Source of the DNA: CAZVLQ01 sp964628185
GTDB taxonomy: Bacteria > Pseudomonadota > Zetaproteobacteria > Mariprofundales > Mariprofundaceae
Assembly (NCBI GenBank): GCA_964628185.1
Contig: CAZVLQ010000005.1
Span: 1 to 64,000, forward strand
Reading direction: 5' to 3'
Length of the DNA: 64,000 nt
Shown: positions 20,281 to 28,706 of the stretch, piece by piece
How positions within the stretch are numbered: the first letter of the stretch is position 1
Layout of the letters: the number at the start of each line of letters is the position of its first letter
The notes under the pieces: model-generated
What the model was told of the DNA's origin: nothing
Databases searched by the model: none
What the model saw: the letters and a program-made list of their open reading frames with translations, nothing else
Position numbers and translations under genes: made by a program

Positions 20281-21473
20281 TGGCAGTCTATCGCTGGCAG
20301 GGCAAGACGCGGGCCGGTCAGGCGCAATCGGGTGAAATCGAAGCGGCTGACCGCAGTATCGCCCTGTCATCCCTGCGCCGGCGTGACCTGGTGGAGGTCA
20401 AGGTCAAAAAAAAGCCGACGGAAATCAGGCTTCTTCCGGAAACAATCAGTGAAAAGGAGATAACGATTTTTTTTCGGCAACTCTCCACCATGATCAATGC
20501 CGGCCTGCCGCTGGTGCAATGCTTTCAGTTGGCCGAACGTGGTACGGACAACGGCAAGATGCGCCAGTTGCTCAAGGATGTACGCTCGCATCTGGAGGGG
20601 GGCGCTCCCCTGGGGCAAACCCTGCGGCAATTCCCCAGGCATTTTGACCGTCTGACCTGTTCACTGGTTGATGCGGGTGAGCAGGGCGGCATTCTGGACA
20701 CCATTCTGCTCAGGCTATGCATTTACAAGGAAAAGGCGCAATCCCTGAAGTCCAAAATAAAGTCGGCCATGGTCTATCCGGCCGCCATTGTAGCCGTTGC
20801 CTTCATTGTAACAGCCATTCTGATGATTTTCGTGATTCCGGTATTTGGCAAAATGTTCGCTGATTTTGGCGCTGAACTGCCCATGCCAACCCGGTTGGCG
20901 ATGGCTATTTCCAACGTATTCGTGTATTACTGGTACGTCGTACTTGCCGTTCCCGTCGCCATGGTTTCCGGCATCCGTTACCTTTACAAAACGCCCCGGG
21001 GACGTTACCGAATCGACAAGTTGCTGCTGCATTTGCCCGTGCTCGGCGATGTGCTGCGCAAGGCGGCCGTCGCCCGTTTCTGCCGCACCTTTTCCACGCT
21101 CATGGCCGCGGGCGTACCCATCATGGACGGACTTGATACCGTGGCCGAAACGTCTGGAAACAAGGTGATCGAGGAGGCGGTGCGCGACGCCAGGGAATCG
21201 ATCAGTCAGGGACAGACGCTGGCCGTGCCGCTTGAACAAAGCGGTGTGTTCCCGGTGATGGTGACGCAGATGGTAGGCATCGGCGAGGAAACGGGCAGCC
21301 TGGAAGAAATGCTTGCCAAAATCGCCAGTTTCTATGAAGAAGAGGTGGATACCGCCGTGGGTGGCATGACGACGCTGATGGAGCCTCTCATCATGGCCTT
21401 CCTGGGCGTTGTCATCGGCGGTCTGGTGATTGCCATGTACCTGCCGATCTTCCAGATGGCCTCGGTAATTTAG
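20280..21473 (+). CDS. pilC: type IV pilus inner-membrane platform protein
   Basis: Polytopic protein that couples PilB to pilin assembly. It has 397 residues with two T2SSF domains, each containing FxRxxxTLMxAGVPI-like segments (FFRQLSTMINAGLPL and FCRTFSTLMAAGVPI) and membrane helices near 165-190, 210-235 and 365-395. Its ATG overlaps the pilB stop by one base (TGATG). No pilin gene lies nearby. Confidence 0.95.
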   Translation: MAVYRWQGKTRAGQAQSGEIEAADRSIALSSLRRRDLVEVKVKKKPTEIRLLPETISEKEITIFFRQLSTMINAGLPLVQCFQLAERGTDNGKMRQLLKDVRSHLEGGAPLGQTLRQFPRHFDRLTCSLVDAGEQGGILDTILLRLCIYKEKAQSLKSKIKSAMVYPAAIVAVAFIVTAILMIFVIPVFGKMFADFGAELPMPTRLAMAISNVFVYYWYVVLAVPVAMVSGIRYLYKTPRGRYRIDKLLLHLPVLGDVLRKAAVARFCRTFSTLMAAGVPIMDGLDTVAETSGNKVIEEAVRDARESISQGQTLAVPLEQSGVFPVMVTQMVGIGEETGSLEEMLAKIASFYEEEVDTAVGGMTTLMEPLIMAFLGVVIGGLVIAMYLPIFQMASVI

Positions 21474-21511
21474 TGGGAATAGTCCGGGCTGAATTCCGAT
21501 AGGCTCCCGGG

Positions 21512-22288
21512 GTGACTCCTCAGCTTTTTCTGATCATGGCCTGCGCCGTGCTGGGCCTGATTTTCGGCAGCTTTGCCAATGTTCTGGTGTACCGCCTGCC
21601 CAGGGAGGAATCCATTGTGTTTCCATCCAGTCACTGCCCGGCCTGTGGCCATAGCATCGCCTGGTATGACAACATTCCCCTGCTCTCCTATATCAGGCTT
21701 GGAGGACGGTGCAGGCACTGCGGCGATCCCGTTCCCATGCGTTATTTTCTGCTGGAATTATGCATGGGTGCGACATGGGCATATCTGGCCTGGCATTTCG
21801 GCTGGGGCCTGGCGCTGGTCAGCGCCCTGATCCTGGCCACGCTGTTGTGGGCGCTGACCTGGATTGATCTGGAAAAAGGGCTGTTGCCCGATGCGATCAC
21901 CGTGCCGGGGATCGCCCTGGGCATGCTGTTCGCCAGCCTGGCCGGCCACGGTCTGGCCAGCCTGATCGGCGCGGTGAGCGGCTATGGTATTTTCTGGCTG
22001 GTGGCGAAACTGTTTCTTGCCGTGAGCGGGCGAGAGGGTATGGGGCACGGGGATTTCAAGCTGCTGGCGATGCTGGGCGCTTTTTTTGGATGGCAGGCGC
22101 TACCGGCGATCATTTTTGTTTCCTCTTTTTCCGGCGCGGTCTGCGGCGGTCTTTATCTCCTGCTTGCCCGCAGACATGCACGAACGCCGATCCCGTTCGG
22201 TCCTTATCTTGCGGCTGCCGGCATGGTCTGGCTGCTGTGGGGAGAAGGTTTAATGAGCTGGTATTTCGGATTCTTCCAAAATTCATGA
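21512..22288 (+). CDS. pilD: prepilin peptidase / N-methyltransferase
   Basis: Bifunctional inner-membrane aspartyl protease that cleaves and methylates type IV prepilins. The cytoplasmic loop has CPACGHSIAWYDNIPLLSY followed by CRHCG, the tetracysteine zinc site. The catalytic aspartates are in DLEKGLLPD and GHGDFKLLA. The start is GTG. At 258 residues it is somewhat shorter than the usual 280-290. It completes a pilB-pilC-pilD set with coaE next, a common gammaproteobacterial order. Confidence 0.95.
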   Translation: MTPQLFLIMACAVLGLIFGSFANVLVYRLPREESIVFPSSHCPACGHSIAWYDNIPLLSYIRLGGRCRHCGDPVPMRYFLLELCMGATWAYLAWHFGWGLALVSALILATLLWALTWIDLEKGLLPDAITVPGIALGMLFASLAGHGLASLIGAVSGYGIFWLVAKLFLAVSGREGMGHGDFKLLAMLGAFFGWQALPAIIFVSSFSGAVCGGLYLLLARRHARTPIPFGPYLAAAGMVWLLWGEGLMSWYFGFFQNS

Positions 22289-22349
22289 ACGGCGACTGGC
22301 CGCCCCGTTCCGCCCGGAATCCGGCAAGAGGCAGTTGCCCCGGCAGGCT

Positions 22350-22955
22350 ATGGACGGAATAGCGCGGGTGGGACTGACGGGCGGCATCGGCAGTGGCAAG
22401 TCCGCTGTGGCCGCCATATTCGCCGAGCATGGCGTGCCGGTGCTGGATCTGGACCATGTGGGCAGGCAGATGAGCGCGCGGCCGGAAAATACCGCCAGGC
22501 TGGCGGCGGCATTCGGCCGGGAGATCCTCCGCGCCGACGGCAGCCTGGACCGGGAAAGACTGGCGGGCACCTGTTTCTCCAGTGCGGCAAAAACCGCGCG
22601 ATTAAACCGGATCATGCACCCGCTGATATGGCGGGAGGCTGAGAACTGGGTCGCCCGCCAGCAGGCGGCTTACGTGTTGATCGAGGCATCCGTGCTGATC
22701 GAATCCGGCGGGGCTTCGCGCATGGATGCGGTCGTGGCGGTGCTGGCCGACGAGGCGTTGCGCCGCCGGCGCGTGCTGCGCAGCAGGGATTTCAGCCCCG
22801 CGCGCTTTCAGGCTATACTCGAACGCCAGTGCGATGATCAAAAGCGGCGCGCCGTGGCGGATTATATCGTGGAAAACAACGGCAACATGGCCGAACTGCG
22901 TAAAAAAATAGAAGGTCTGCATGGCAGGCTAACCCGGCGCTTTACCCGCAAATAA
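22350..22955 (+). CDS. coaE: dephospho-CoA kinase
   Basis: Last step of coenzyme A synthesis, phosphorylating the ribose 3'-OH of dephospho-CoA. The P-loop GLTGGIGSGKSAV is at the N-terminus, LDLDHVGRQM follows in the CoA-binding region, and the lid domain occupies the middle. ATG at 22350 is chosen over a TTG five codons upstream, giving 201 residues. The usual zapD and yacG partners do not follow; the accessory fic-hsdR island begins instead. Confidence 0.95.
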   Translation: MDGIARVGLTGGIGSGKSAVAAIFAEHGVPVLDLDHVGRQMSARPENTARLAAAFGREILRADGSLDRERLAGTCFSSAAKTARLNRIMHPLIWREAENWVARQQAAYVLIEASVLIESGGASRMDAVVAVLADEALRRRRVLRSRDFSPARFQAILERQCDDQKRRAVADYIVENNGNMAELRKKIEGLHGRLTRRFTRK

Positions 22956-22964
22956 AGAGCTACC

Positions 22965-22981
22965 GGGGTCAGGTCTTGTTT
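22965..22981 (-). repeat. REP-like motif GGGGTCAGGTCTTGTTT
   Basis: Exact 17-bp reverse complement of the motif at 77-93 next to the transposase tail. It marks the boundary between coaE and the accessory island. Confidence 0.6.
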
Positions 22982-23003
22982 CGCGGATTTGATACGCCAA
23001 TGG

Positions 23004-23120
23004 GTTATAAAACCGCCATTTATAACTCAACCATCAGTGCATTGTTTCGTATGTAGCGTACATTTTTGCCTTCTAAAAGTAATTAGCGTACAGTTTTACC
23101 TATGAGCGTACAGTTTTGCG
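23004..23120 (+). promoter_or_regulatory. operator-like dyad and three phased direct repeats upstream of fic
   Basis: A perfect dyad GTTATAAA-N7-TTTATAAC lies at 23004-23026. Downstream, AGCGTACATTTTTGCC (23055-23070), AGCGTACAGTTTTACC (23085-23100) and AGCGTACAGTTTTGCG (23105-23120) begin exactly 30 and 20 bp apart, about three and two helical turns. The third copy covers codons 2-7 of fic. The layout suggests binding sites on one DNA face that repress or sense expression of the operon. No regulator gene is visible beside it. Confidence 0.5.
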
Positions 23121-24544
23121 GTTATGAATGGCTAAAACGCACGTATAAACTGGATATTGACTCCCCCCATCCCGTTTCAAAGATCGGGGGAGCAAAGAGT
23201 CCGGATACTCGCATTTTTCGCCCGCAGTATCAGCCTGAAGACACTCTGGCGGAGCATCTTCTTTTTGCACTCAAGCATGAAAACCTGAATCTCGGCATCC
23301 TCAAGGCATTATTCAATGCGTGTAACAGCAAGGAACTGGAGCAGTGGATTGGTAAGAACCCCCAGGGGGTGCAAACCAGACGTGCGTGGTTCCTTTATGA
23401 GTGGCTGACAGGCAGGACATTAAACCTGCCTGATGCAGACACCAAGTACCGCTACATTGATGCCCTGGATGAAAAATTCTACTACACGGCAAAAGCAGCC
23501 CACTCTCTCCGGCATAAGGTTCGCAACAATATGCCGGGAGTCCCCGGCTTTTGCTGGCTGGTTCGCAAGACGCCTGCGATGCAGGCCTTCGATGCAAAAG
23601 AACTGCACAGGCAAATGAAGGATGCCTATGCCAGCCATCCCCTGATCGGCAGAGCAGAAGCATTTTTGCTGACCAGGGATTCCCAGAGCAGCTTTGAAAT
23701 TGAAAAAGAGAAGTTTGATAACCGTGCCGTTCGCTGGATGAAGACGGTTCGTGCGTTTATGGACTTGAAACTCGATGCCGACAAGCTGTTTGAGATGCAG
23801 AAGCAGCTTGTTTCCAACCCTGATAATGGCTGGCGGACAGATTTTGGCTGGATTGGTGACCGCCTGCCTGATGCTACGCCACTGCCCGAACATATCAGTG
23901 CGCACCCCGATAGCCTGAATGACTTGATGGGCGCATGGCTGGAGGCTTATGGCCGCATGTTTGACCGCCATCCTGTTGCTGCGGCTACGGCGCTGGCGTA
24001 CGGCTTTGTCACCATCCATCCATTCCTGGACGGGAATGGGCGTATTCACCGCTTCCTGTTACACCAACTGGGCAAGGTTCCTGTTTCATCCGAACTGCTT
24101 GATCAGATGGACGCCTACATTGATTCATTAAAAAAGCTATCGGCTCCCATTCTTGACCGCTCTGAATGGACTGTTACGGCGGATTACAATGTCGAATTGC
24201 TGAATGATACGACTGAACTGTATCGCTATGCCGATGTTACGGAACAGGCAGAGTTTATCTATCACTGCATTGAGAAATTTGTAACGCACCGCTTGCCACA
24301 AGAGCTGGAATACCTGAGAGCATTTGATGAAGCCAAACGCATCATTGATGAGCGCCATGGGATGCCGGATAAGGATTTGACGTTGCTGGTCAATCTGTGT
24401 GTCCAGAATGGTGGACGCTTATCGAAGAGCAAGCGGAAGTTGTTTGGAATGCTGTCTGACGATGAAGTTACGTCTGCAGAGAGGACTGTCAGTGAAGTAT
24501 TTGCAGATTATTTTGAGATGAAGAGAATCGCTGATGGCAAATGA
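23102..24544 (+). CDS. Fic-domain protein (predicted AMP transferase)
   Basis: A 480-residue Fic protein expected to transfer AMP from ATP to a target protein hydroxyl. The core motif HPFLDGNGRIHR (306-317) matches HPFx(D/E)GNGRxxR with all catalytic residues present. A possible inhibitory-helix motif of the form S-x-x-x-E occurs at about 197-201 (SSFEIE), but the expected following Gly or Asn is replaced by Lys. The N-terminal 150 residues resemble Fic proteins found inside type I restriction loci. It overlaps hsdR by 11 bp, so translation is coupled. The coding sequence looks less GC-rich than its neighbours, consistent with transfer. Its target is unknown. Confidence 0.9.
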   Translation: MSVQFCGYEWLKRTYKLDIDSPHPVSKIGGAKSPDTRIFRPQYQPEDTLAEHLLFALKHENLNLGILKALFNACNSKELEQWIGKNPQGVQTRRAWFLYEWLTGRTLNLPDADTKYRYIDALDEKFYYTAKAAHSLRHKVRNNMPGVPGFCWLVRKTPAMQAFDAKELHRQMKDAYASHPLIGRAEAFLLTRDSQSSFEIEKEKFDNRAVRWMKTVRAFMDLKLDADKLFEMQKQLVSNPDNGWRTDFGWIGDRLPDATPLPEHISAHPDSLNDLMGAWLEAYGRMFDRHPVAAATALAYGFVTIHPFLDGNGRIHRFLLHQLGKVPVSSELLDQMDAYIDSLKKLSAPILDRSEWTVTADYNVELLNDTTELYRYADVTEQAEFIYHCIEKFVTHRLPQELEYLRAFDEAKRIIDERHGMPDKDLTLLVNLCVQNGGRLSKSKRKLFGMLSDDEVTSAERTVSEVFADYFEMKRIADGK

Positions 24545-27068
24545 CGAGTTCAGCAAGGTAGAGCTTCCAGCCATTGAGCAGCTCCAGCGCCAGGGTTGGG
24601 ACTATGTGCCGGGGGATGCGCTGAGCCCGGAAGCAGCGAAGCCCGAGCGCGGCACATTCAAGGATGTGGTGCTGGAAGGCCGCTTGAGGGCCGCCATCCG
24701 GCGCATCAATCCGTGGATCAACGAGATCAACCTGCACAGCGTGGCGCGTGAGCTGATTCAGCCGCAGAAGGTCACGCTGATGGAGAGCAATCAGCACATC
24801 TACGAAACGCTGGTGGGCTATACATCCGCCGAGCAGGACCTGGGCAAGGGCCGCAAGAGCCAGACGGTACAAATCATTGATTTCGACAACCCGGCAAACA
24901 ACGAATATCTGGTGACGAATCAGTTCAAGATTGCCGGGCCGAACCAGAACATCATCCCGGATATCATCCTCTTTGTGAACGGCCTGCCGCTGGCCGTTAT
25001 CGAATGCAAATCACCCTACATCACCAACCCGATGGAGGCGGGCATCAACCAACTGATGCGCTACGCGAATCTGCGCAATCCACATGAAGACGAAGGCGCG
25101 GAAAGGCTCTTCTGGTACAACCAGATGATGGTCTCCACGCACCGGGACAAGGCGCGGTTTGGCACGATCAGCAGCCTCATGGAACATTACCTGGAATGGA
25201 AAGACCCGTATCCCATACCCAGAGAAGACGTTGGGTCTGATGCGACGGGTCAGGACATCATGCTGGCGGGTATATTCCGTCCTGAGCACTTCCTCGATCT
25301 GATGCAAAGCTTCACCGTCTATGAAGTAATGCACGGCAGGACGCTGAAGAAAATCGCCCGCTATCAGCAGTACAGGGCCGTGCATAAGACCATGAAGCGA
25401 TTGAAATCCGGCGGAGGCCGCAAGGATAGAGGCGGCGTGATTTGGCATACGCAGGGCTCCGGTAAATCGCTGACGATGGTGTTCCTCGCCATGCGGATGC
25501 GGCGCGACCCGGAACTGAAAGACTACAAGCTGGTGTTTGTCACCGACCGCACCCAACTCGATGCGCAGCTCACCGCCACCTTCCAGCGCACGCAGGGCGA
25601 GACCGTTTACCATGCCGGGAGTGTGAATTCGCTGAAGGAACTGCTCGCCAGGGATAGTTCCGACCTTGTAACGGCGATGGTGCAGAAATTTCAGGAGGCG
25701 GAGAAGGAAGCAGCCTTCACCGAGCTGAATGCCAGCGACAGGATACTGGTACTGATTGATGAGGCGCATCGAACCCATTACGGCACGCTGGCCATGAACC
25801 TGAACATCGCCCTGCCCAATGCGCCGAAAATCGCCTTTACCGGTACGCCGCTCATCAAGAGCGAGAAGACCATCAACGAGTTCGGCAGCTATATCGATAC
25901 CTACACCATCGAGAAGGCGGTGGAGGACGGGGCGACGGTGCAAATCCTCTACGAGGGACGCGAAGCCAAAACCAGGGTGACGGGTGATTCGCTTGATGCA
26001 TTGTTTGATGCCTGCTTCGCCGACAAGAGCAAGGAAGAAAAAGCGGCCATCAAGCAAAAATACGGCACCGAGAAAGCCGTGCTGGAAGCGCCGCAGCGCA
26101 TCCGCTGGATATGCCTCGACATCATCAAACACTACAAGCAGCACATCGAGCCCAATGGCTTCAAGGCGATGATTGTCACCAACAGTCGTAATGCCGCCGT
26201 CACCTACAAGGAAATGCTGGATGAGGTGGGCGGGCCGGACTCCGAAGCCATCATCTCGGGCGACCACAATGACCCGCCACGATTGCAGCCTTATACCGAT
26301 AGCGCCAGGCACAAAAAAGCGATTGAGGACTTCAACAAACCGCTGTCCGAGTCGCCGTTATCGGTGCTGATTGTGAAAGACATGCTCCTGACCGGCTTTG
26401 ATGCGCCGGTGTGTCAGGTGATGTATCTGGATCGCAAGCTGACCGACCACACGCTGCTTCAGGCCATTGCCCGCGTGAACCGGACGCATGAAGGCAAGTC
26501 CAGAGGCTTCATTGTCGATTACTACGGCCTGAGCGATTACCTCACCGAAGCGCTGGAGATGTTCTCCAGCGAGGATGTGGCGGGCGCGCTGAAGAGTATC
26601 AAGGATGAACTGCCGACGCTGAAGGCCCGGCACACCCGCGTGATGGGCTACTTCAGGGATGTGGACGCCAGCGATATCGATGCCTGTCACGACCGCTGGG
26701 AAGAAATGGCGGAGCAACTGGAACTGTTTCGTGCAGAGATCAGGGATGCGCACGGGCGGGGCGCGGATGATCTGGGCATGAACGAGACGGAGTTTGCCTA
26801 CTACAACCTGCTGGATGAGCACAGCGAATCGTTCGAGGTGGCGGAACCTGCACCGGATATGCAGACGATGACGAAGGAAATGGTGGGCCTGCTGGATGAG
26901 CGCACGGATATTGTCGGCTTCTTCCACAAGCATGATGAAGTGAAACGGCTCCGGCGCGACATCGGCCGCATGCTGCTGGATGCCGGAGTGGAGTTGAGCC
27001 GCCGCAAGAAGAAAGCGCTTATCGACTCATGCATGGAACTGGCTAAAACGAAGTTTGGGAATCATTGA
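24534..27068 (+). CDS. hsdR: type I restriction enzyme HsdR-family endonuclease/translocase subunit
   Basis: The protein has an N-terminal PD-(D/E)xK nuclease (Asp143, then Glu157 and Lys159 in IECKS) and a superfamily 2 translocase with Walker A HTQGSGKS at 305-312, DEAH at 409-412, FTGTP near 435 and QAIARVNRT near 640. In type I systems HsdR cuts DNA after translocation but needs HsdM and HsdS to bind its site. Neither gene is next to it: fic precedes and a YgjP-like gene follows. At 844 residues it is shorter than the roughly 1000 usual, though all catalytic motifs are intact. It overlaps fic by 11 bp. Confidence 0.9.
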   Translation: MANDEFSKVELPAIEQLQRQGWDYVPGDALSPEAAKPERGTFKDVVLEGRLRAAIRRINPWINEINLHSVARELIQPQKVTLMESNQHIYETLVGYTSAEQDLGKGRKSQTVQIIDFDNPANNEYLVTNQFKIAGPNQNIIPDIILFVNGLPLAVIECKSPYITNPMEAGINQLMRYANLRNPHEDEGAERLFWYNQMMVSTHRDKARFGTISSLMEHYLEWKDPYPIPREDVGSDATGQDIMLAGIFRPEHFLDLMQSFTVYEVMHGRTLKKIARYQQYRAVHKTMKRLKSGGGRKDRGGVIWHTQGSGKSLTMVFLAMRMRRDPELKDYKLVFVTDRTQLDAQLTATFQRTQGETVYHAGSVNSLKELLARDSSDLVTAMVQKFQEAEKEAAFTELNASDRILVLIDEAHRTHYGTLAMNLNIALPNAPKIAFTGTPLIKSEKTINEFGSYIDTYTIEKAVEDGATVQILYEGREAKTRVTGDSLDALFDACFADKSKEEKAAIKQKYGTEKAVLEAPQRIRWICLDIIKHYKQHIEPNGFKAMIVTNSRNAAVTYKEMLDEVGGPDSEAIISGDHNDPPRLQPYTDSARHKKAIEDFNKPLSESPLSVLIVKDMLLTGFDAPVCQVMYLDRKLTDHTLLQAIARVNRTHEGKSRGFIVDYYGLSDYLTEALEMFSSEDVAGALKSIKDELPTLKARHTRVMGYFRDVDASDIDACHDRWEEMAEQLELFRAEIRDAHGRGADDLGMNETEFAYYNLLDEHSESFEVAEPAPDMQTMTKEMVGLLDERTDIVGFFHKHDEVKRLRRDIGRMLLDAGVELSRRKKKALIDSCMELAKTKFGNH

Positions 27069-27070
27069 TA

Positions 27071-27769
27071 ATGCTTGAGTTTGAATATGAAGTAATTCGC
27101 CGTCCCCGGCGCAAGACAGCGAGTATCAGCGTGAAACCGGACAATGCCGTGGTCATTATTGTACCACACAAGCTGCCGCAGGAGAGCATTGAGCAGATTG
27201 TGAAGAGCAAGACACGGTGGATTCGTAGCAAGCTGCGTTTCAATCAGGAAGTGCGTGAGAAGCACAAGCCGAAGGAATTCGTCAGTGGCGAGGCGTTTAC
27301 GTATCTGGGTCGGAACTACAGGCTGAAGGTGGTAGAAGGGGAAGCCAGGCCAGCGACTCTCAGCCAGGGGCGGCTCAATGTATATGTGCCACTCAATCTG
27401 ACAAGTGAGAATAGAGAGCAGTATATTATCCGGCAACTCACGGCCTGGTATCAGGAACATGCGGTGAAGCGTCTGCAGGAAAAGACAATACGCCATGCTG
27501 AGCGTTTAGGGGTTGAGCCTGCCAGGATCGGTGTCAAGACCTACAAGAGCCGCTGGGGAAGCTGTCACAAGGATGGCCGCGTCTATTTCAACTGGCGCAT
27601 CATCATGGCTCCGCATTCGGTGGTGGACTATGTGGTGGTACATGAGCTCTGCCATCTCATCCACCACAATCACTCGGCAGCATACTGGAAGCTGATAGAG
27701 CATACCTGTCCTGATTTCAGGGATGCGAAAGAATGGCTGAAGATAAACGGGCCATTATTAGGGATGTAA
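27071..27769 (+). CDS. YgjP-like/DUF45 zinc metallopeptidase-domain protein
   Basis: A 232-residue soluble protein with VVHELCHLIHHNHS near 189-202, an HExxH zinc site (HELCH) followed by further histidines, and SRWGSC about 30 residues earlier, both hallmarks of the YgjP/DUF45 family. Members are regularly the last gene of type I restriction operons, downstream of hsdR. The start ATG lies two bases after the hsdR stop. A role in processing proteins or controlling the restriction complex is inferred, and no substrate is established. Confidence 0.88.
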   Translation: MLEFEYEVIRRPRRKTASISVKPDNAVVIIVPHKLPQESIEQIVKSKTRWIRSKLRFNQEVREKHKPKEFVSGEAFTYLGRNYRLKVVEGEARPATLSQGRLNVYVPLNLTSENREQYIIRQLTAWYQEHAVKRLQEKTIRHAERLGVEPARIGVKTYKSRWGSCHKDGRVYFNWRIIMAPHSVVDYVVVHELCHLIHHNHSAAYWKLIEHTCPDFRDAKEWLKINGPLLGM

Positions 27770-27833
27770 ATTTGTGTGCGGTTTCCCCATGAGAAAAGGG
27801 ATGGGGTCATAACCAGTCAAATCAAGAGGGACT

Positions 27834-27862
27834 CGCTTCGCTCGCCTCTCATTTGCGAAGCG
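27834..27862 (+). terminator. possible terminator hairpin after the fic-hsdR-ygjP operon
   Basis: CGCTTCGC at 27834-27841 pairs perfectly with GCGAAGCG at 27855-27862 around a 13-base loop. The following TTACTTTTC is only a weak T-tract, so factor-independent termination is uncertain. Confidence 0.4.
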
Positions 27863-27894
27863 AAAGCTTACTTTTCACAAGAAGGAGATTTTAA

Positions 27895-27981
27895 ATGCAT
27901 GAGACGCTGGGTGGTTTATATGTTTTTGTAATCCTGCTTTTACCGCCGGTTATTTGCGGCGTTAGCCCGTATATTGCATGA
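27895..27981 (+). CDS. candidate small hydrophobic peptide, 28 residues
   Basis: ATG is preceded by AAGGAG at the ideal seven-base distance. The 28-residue product has a single hydrophobic span (YVFVILLLPPVICGV) that could cross the membrane. Its last five codons (SPYIA) and TGA stop lie inside the mobile element that begins at 27963, so the present C-terminus was created by the insertion. It was called from its ribosome binding site and composition; no family is recognised, and expression is unproven. Confidence 0.4.
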   Translation: MHETLGGLYVFVILLLPPVICGVSPYIA

Positions 27982-28212
27982 AGGATTCGGAATTCAGGCT
28001 TGAGCAGGCTTGGCAGGCTGGTTGATCGGGCGACAAAGCATAGCCGTAGCTATGGTTTGAGGCCGAGCGGCCAGGATGCCGAGCCTGATCGGGTCTGAAA
28101 CCGGATAGGACAAAGTGTAACCACGGATAAAGTGGTTTGGTTCTGTGTAGGCCATTGATATAATGTAATATCATGTCCATCAGATGTCCGCCTTTGTGCA
28201 ATATACGGGCTA
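27963..28212 (-). mobile_element. 250-bp TA-flanked non-autonomous element, copy A (complete)
   Basis: The ends TAGCCCGTATATTGCA and TGCAATATACGGGCTA are a perfect 16-bp inverted pair. The interior matches copy B (60878-61127) in reverse complement, with roughly a dozen differences. It encodes no transposase. The TA at each end looks like a target duplication, as for IS630/Tc1-type elements, though the mobilising transposase is not in the window. The right-end TAG is the stop codon of yqeY. A 79-codon frame runs through the element, but copy-to-copy changes in it are mostly nonsynonymous, so it is probably not a gene. Confidence 0.85.
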
Positions 28213-28650
28213 GGCCAGTCTTGCCTTGACCATGGCAGACAGCTTGCCCATATCCGCCCGGCCCTGAACCTTTGGCCTGATTGCCGCCATGACACGGCCC
28301 ATGTCCTTCATGCTGGCGGCGCCTGTCTCGGCAATCGCATCCGTAATCATCCGTTCGACTTCCCCGGCGCTCAGGGGCGCGGGAAGATAGGCCGTATAAA
28401 TCTCGGCCTCGCGCAGTTCCCTGGCCTCAAGATCACTTCTGCCGCCCTCGGCATACTGACGGGCGGAATCCCTGCACTGTTTGACCAGCCTGGCGATCAG
28501 GGCCAGCAGCTCGTTTTCGTCGGGTAAGTGACCCAGCTCGATCTGCTTGTCCTTGATGGCCGCCCTGAGCATGCGAATGGTGGAAAGGCGTTCCTTGTCA
28601 CCCGCCTTCATGGCAACTTTCATGTCTTCGGTAATGCGTTGAATCAGCAT
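28210..28650 (-). CDS. yqeY: GatB/YqeY domain protein
   Basis: A 146-residue protein homologous to the C-terminal tRNA-binding domain of GatB; its role is not settled. LIQRITEDMKVAMKAGDKERLSTIRML at the N-terminus and MKDMGRVMAAIRPKVQGRADMG at the C-terminus are the family hallmarks. ATG at 28650 has GGAG seven bases upstream; longer frames add unrelated sequence. It follows rpsU as in many proteobacteria, but dnaG and rpoD do not come next: the gene's TAG is the terminal triplet of mobile element copy A. Confidence 0.93.
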   Translation of the reverse strand: MLIQRITEDMKVAMKAGDKERLSTIRMLRAAIKDKQIELGHLPDENELLALIARLVKQCRDSARQYAEGGRSDLEARELREAEIYTAYLPAPLSAGEVERMITDAIAETGAASMKDMGRVMAAIRPKVQGRADMGKLSAMVKARLA

Positions 28651-28670
28651 ATGACGCTCCGTGATCGAAT

Positions 28671-28696
28671 GAAAAAGCCGGGCGCATGGCCCGGCT
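28671..28696 (-). terminator. rho-independent terminator between rpsU and yqeY
   Basis: On the minus strand AGCCGGGC and GCCCGGCT form an eight-base stem with a five-base loop, followed directly by TTTTT. It sits downstream of rpsU and ahead of yqeY, so it probably attenuates read-through into yqeY. Confidence 0.8.
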
Positions 28697-28706
28697 TGAT
28701 TATAGC

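Noticed and set aside
23055..23120. CRISPR array or replication iterons
   Set aside because: Only three 16-bp repeats with 4- to 14-bp gaps and one inside a coding sequence; no spacers, cas genes or initiator gene. An operator is the simpler reading.
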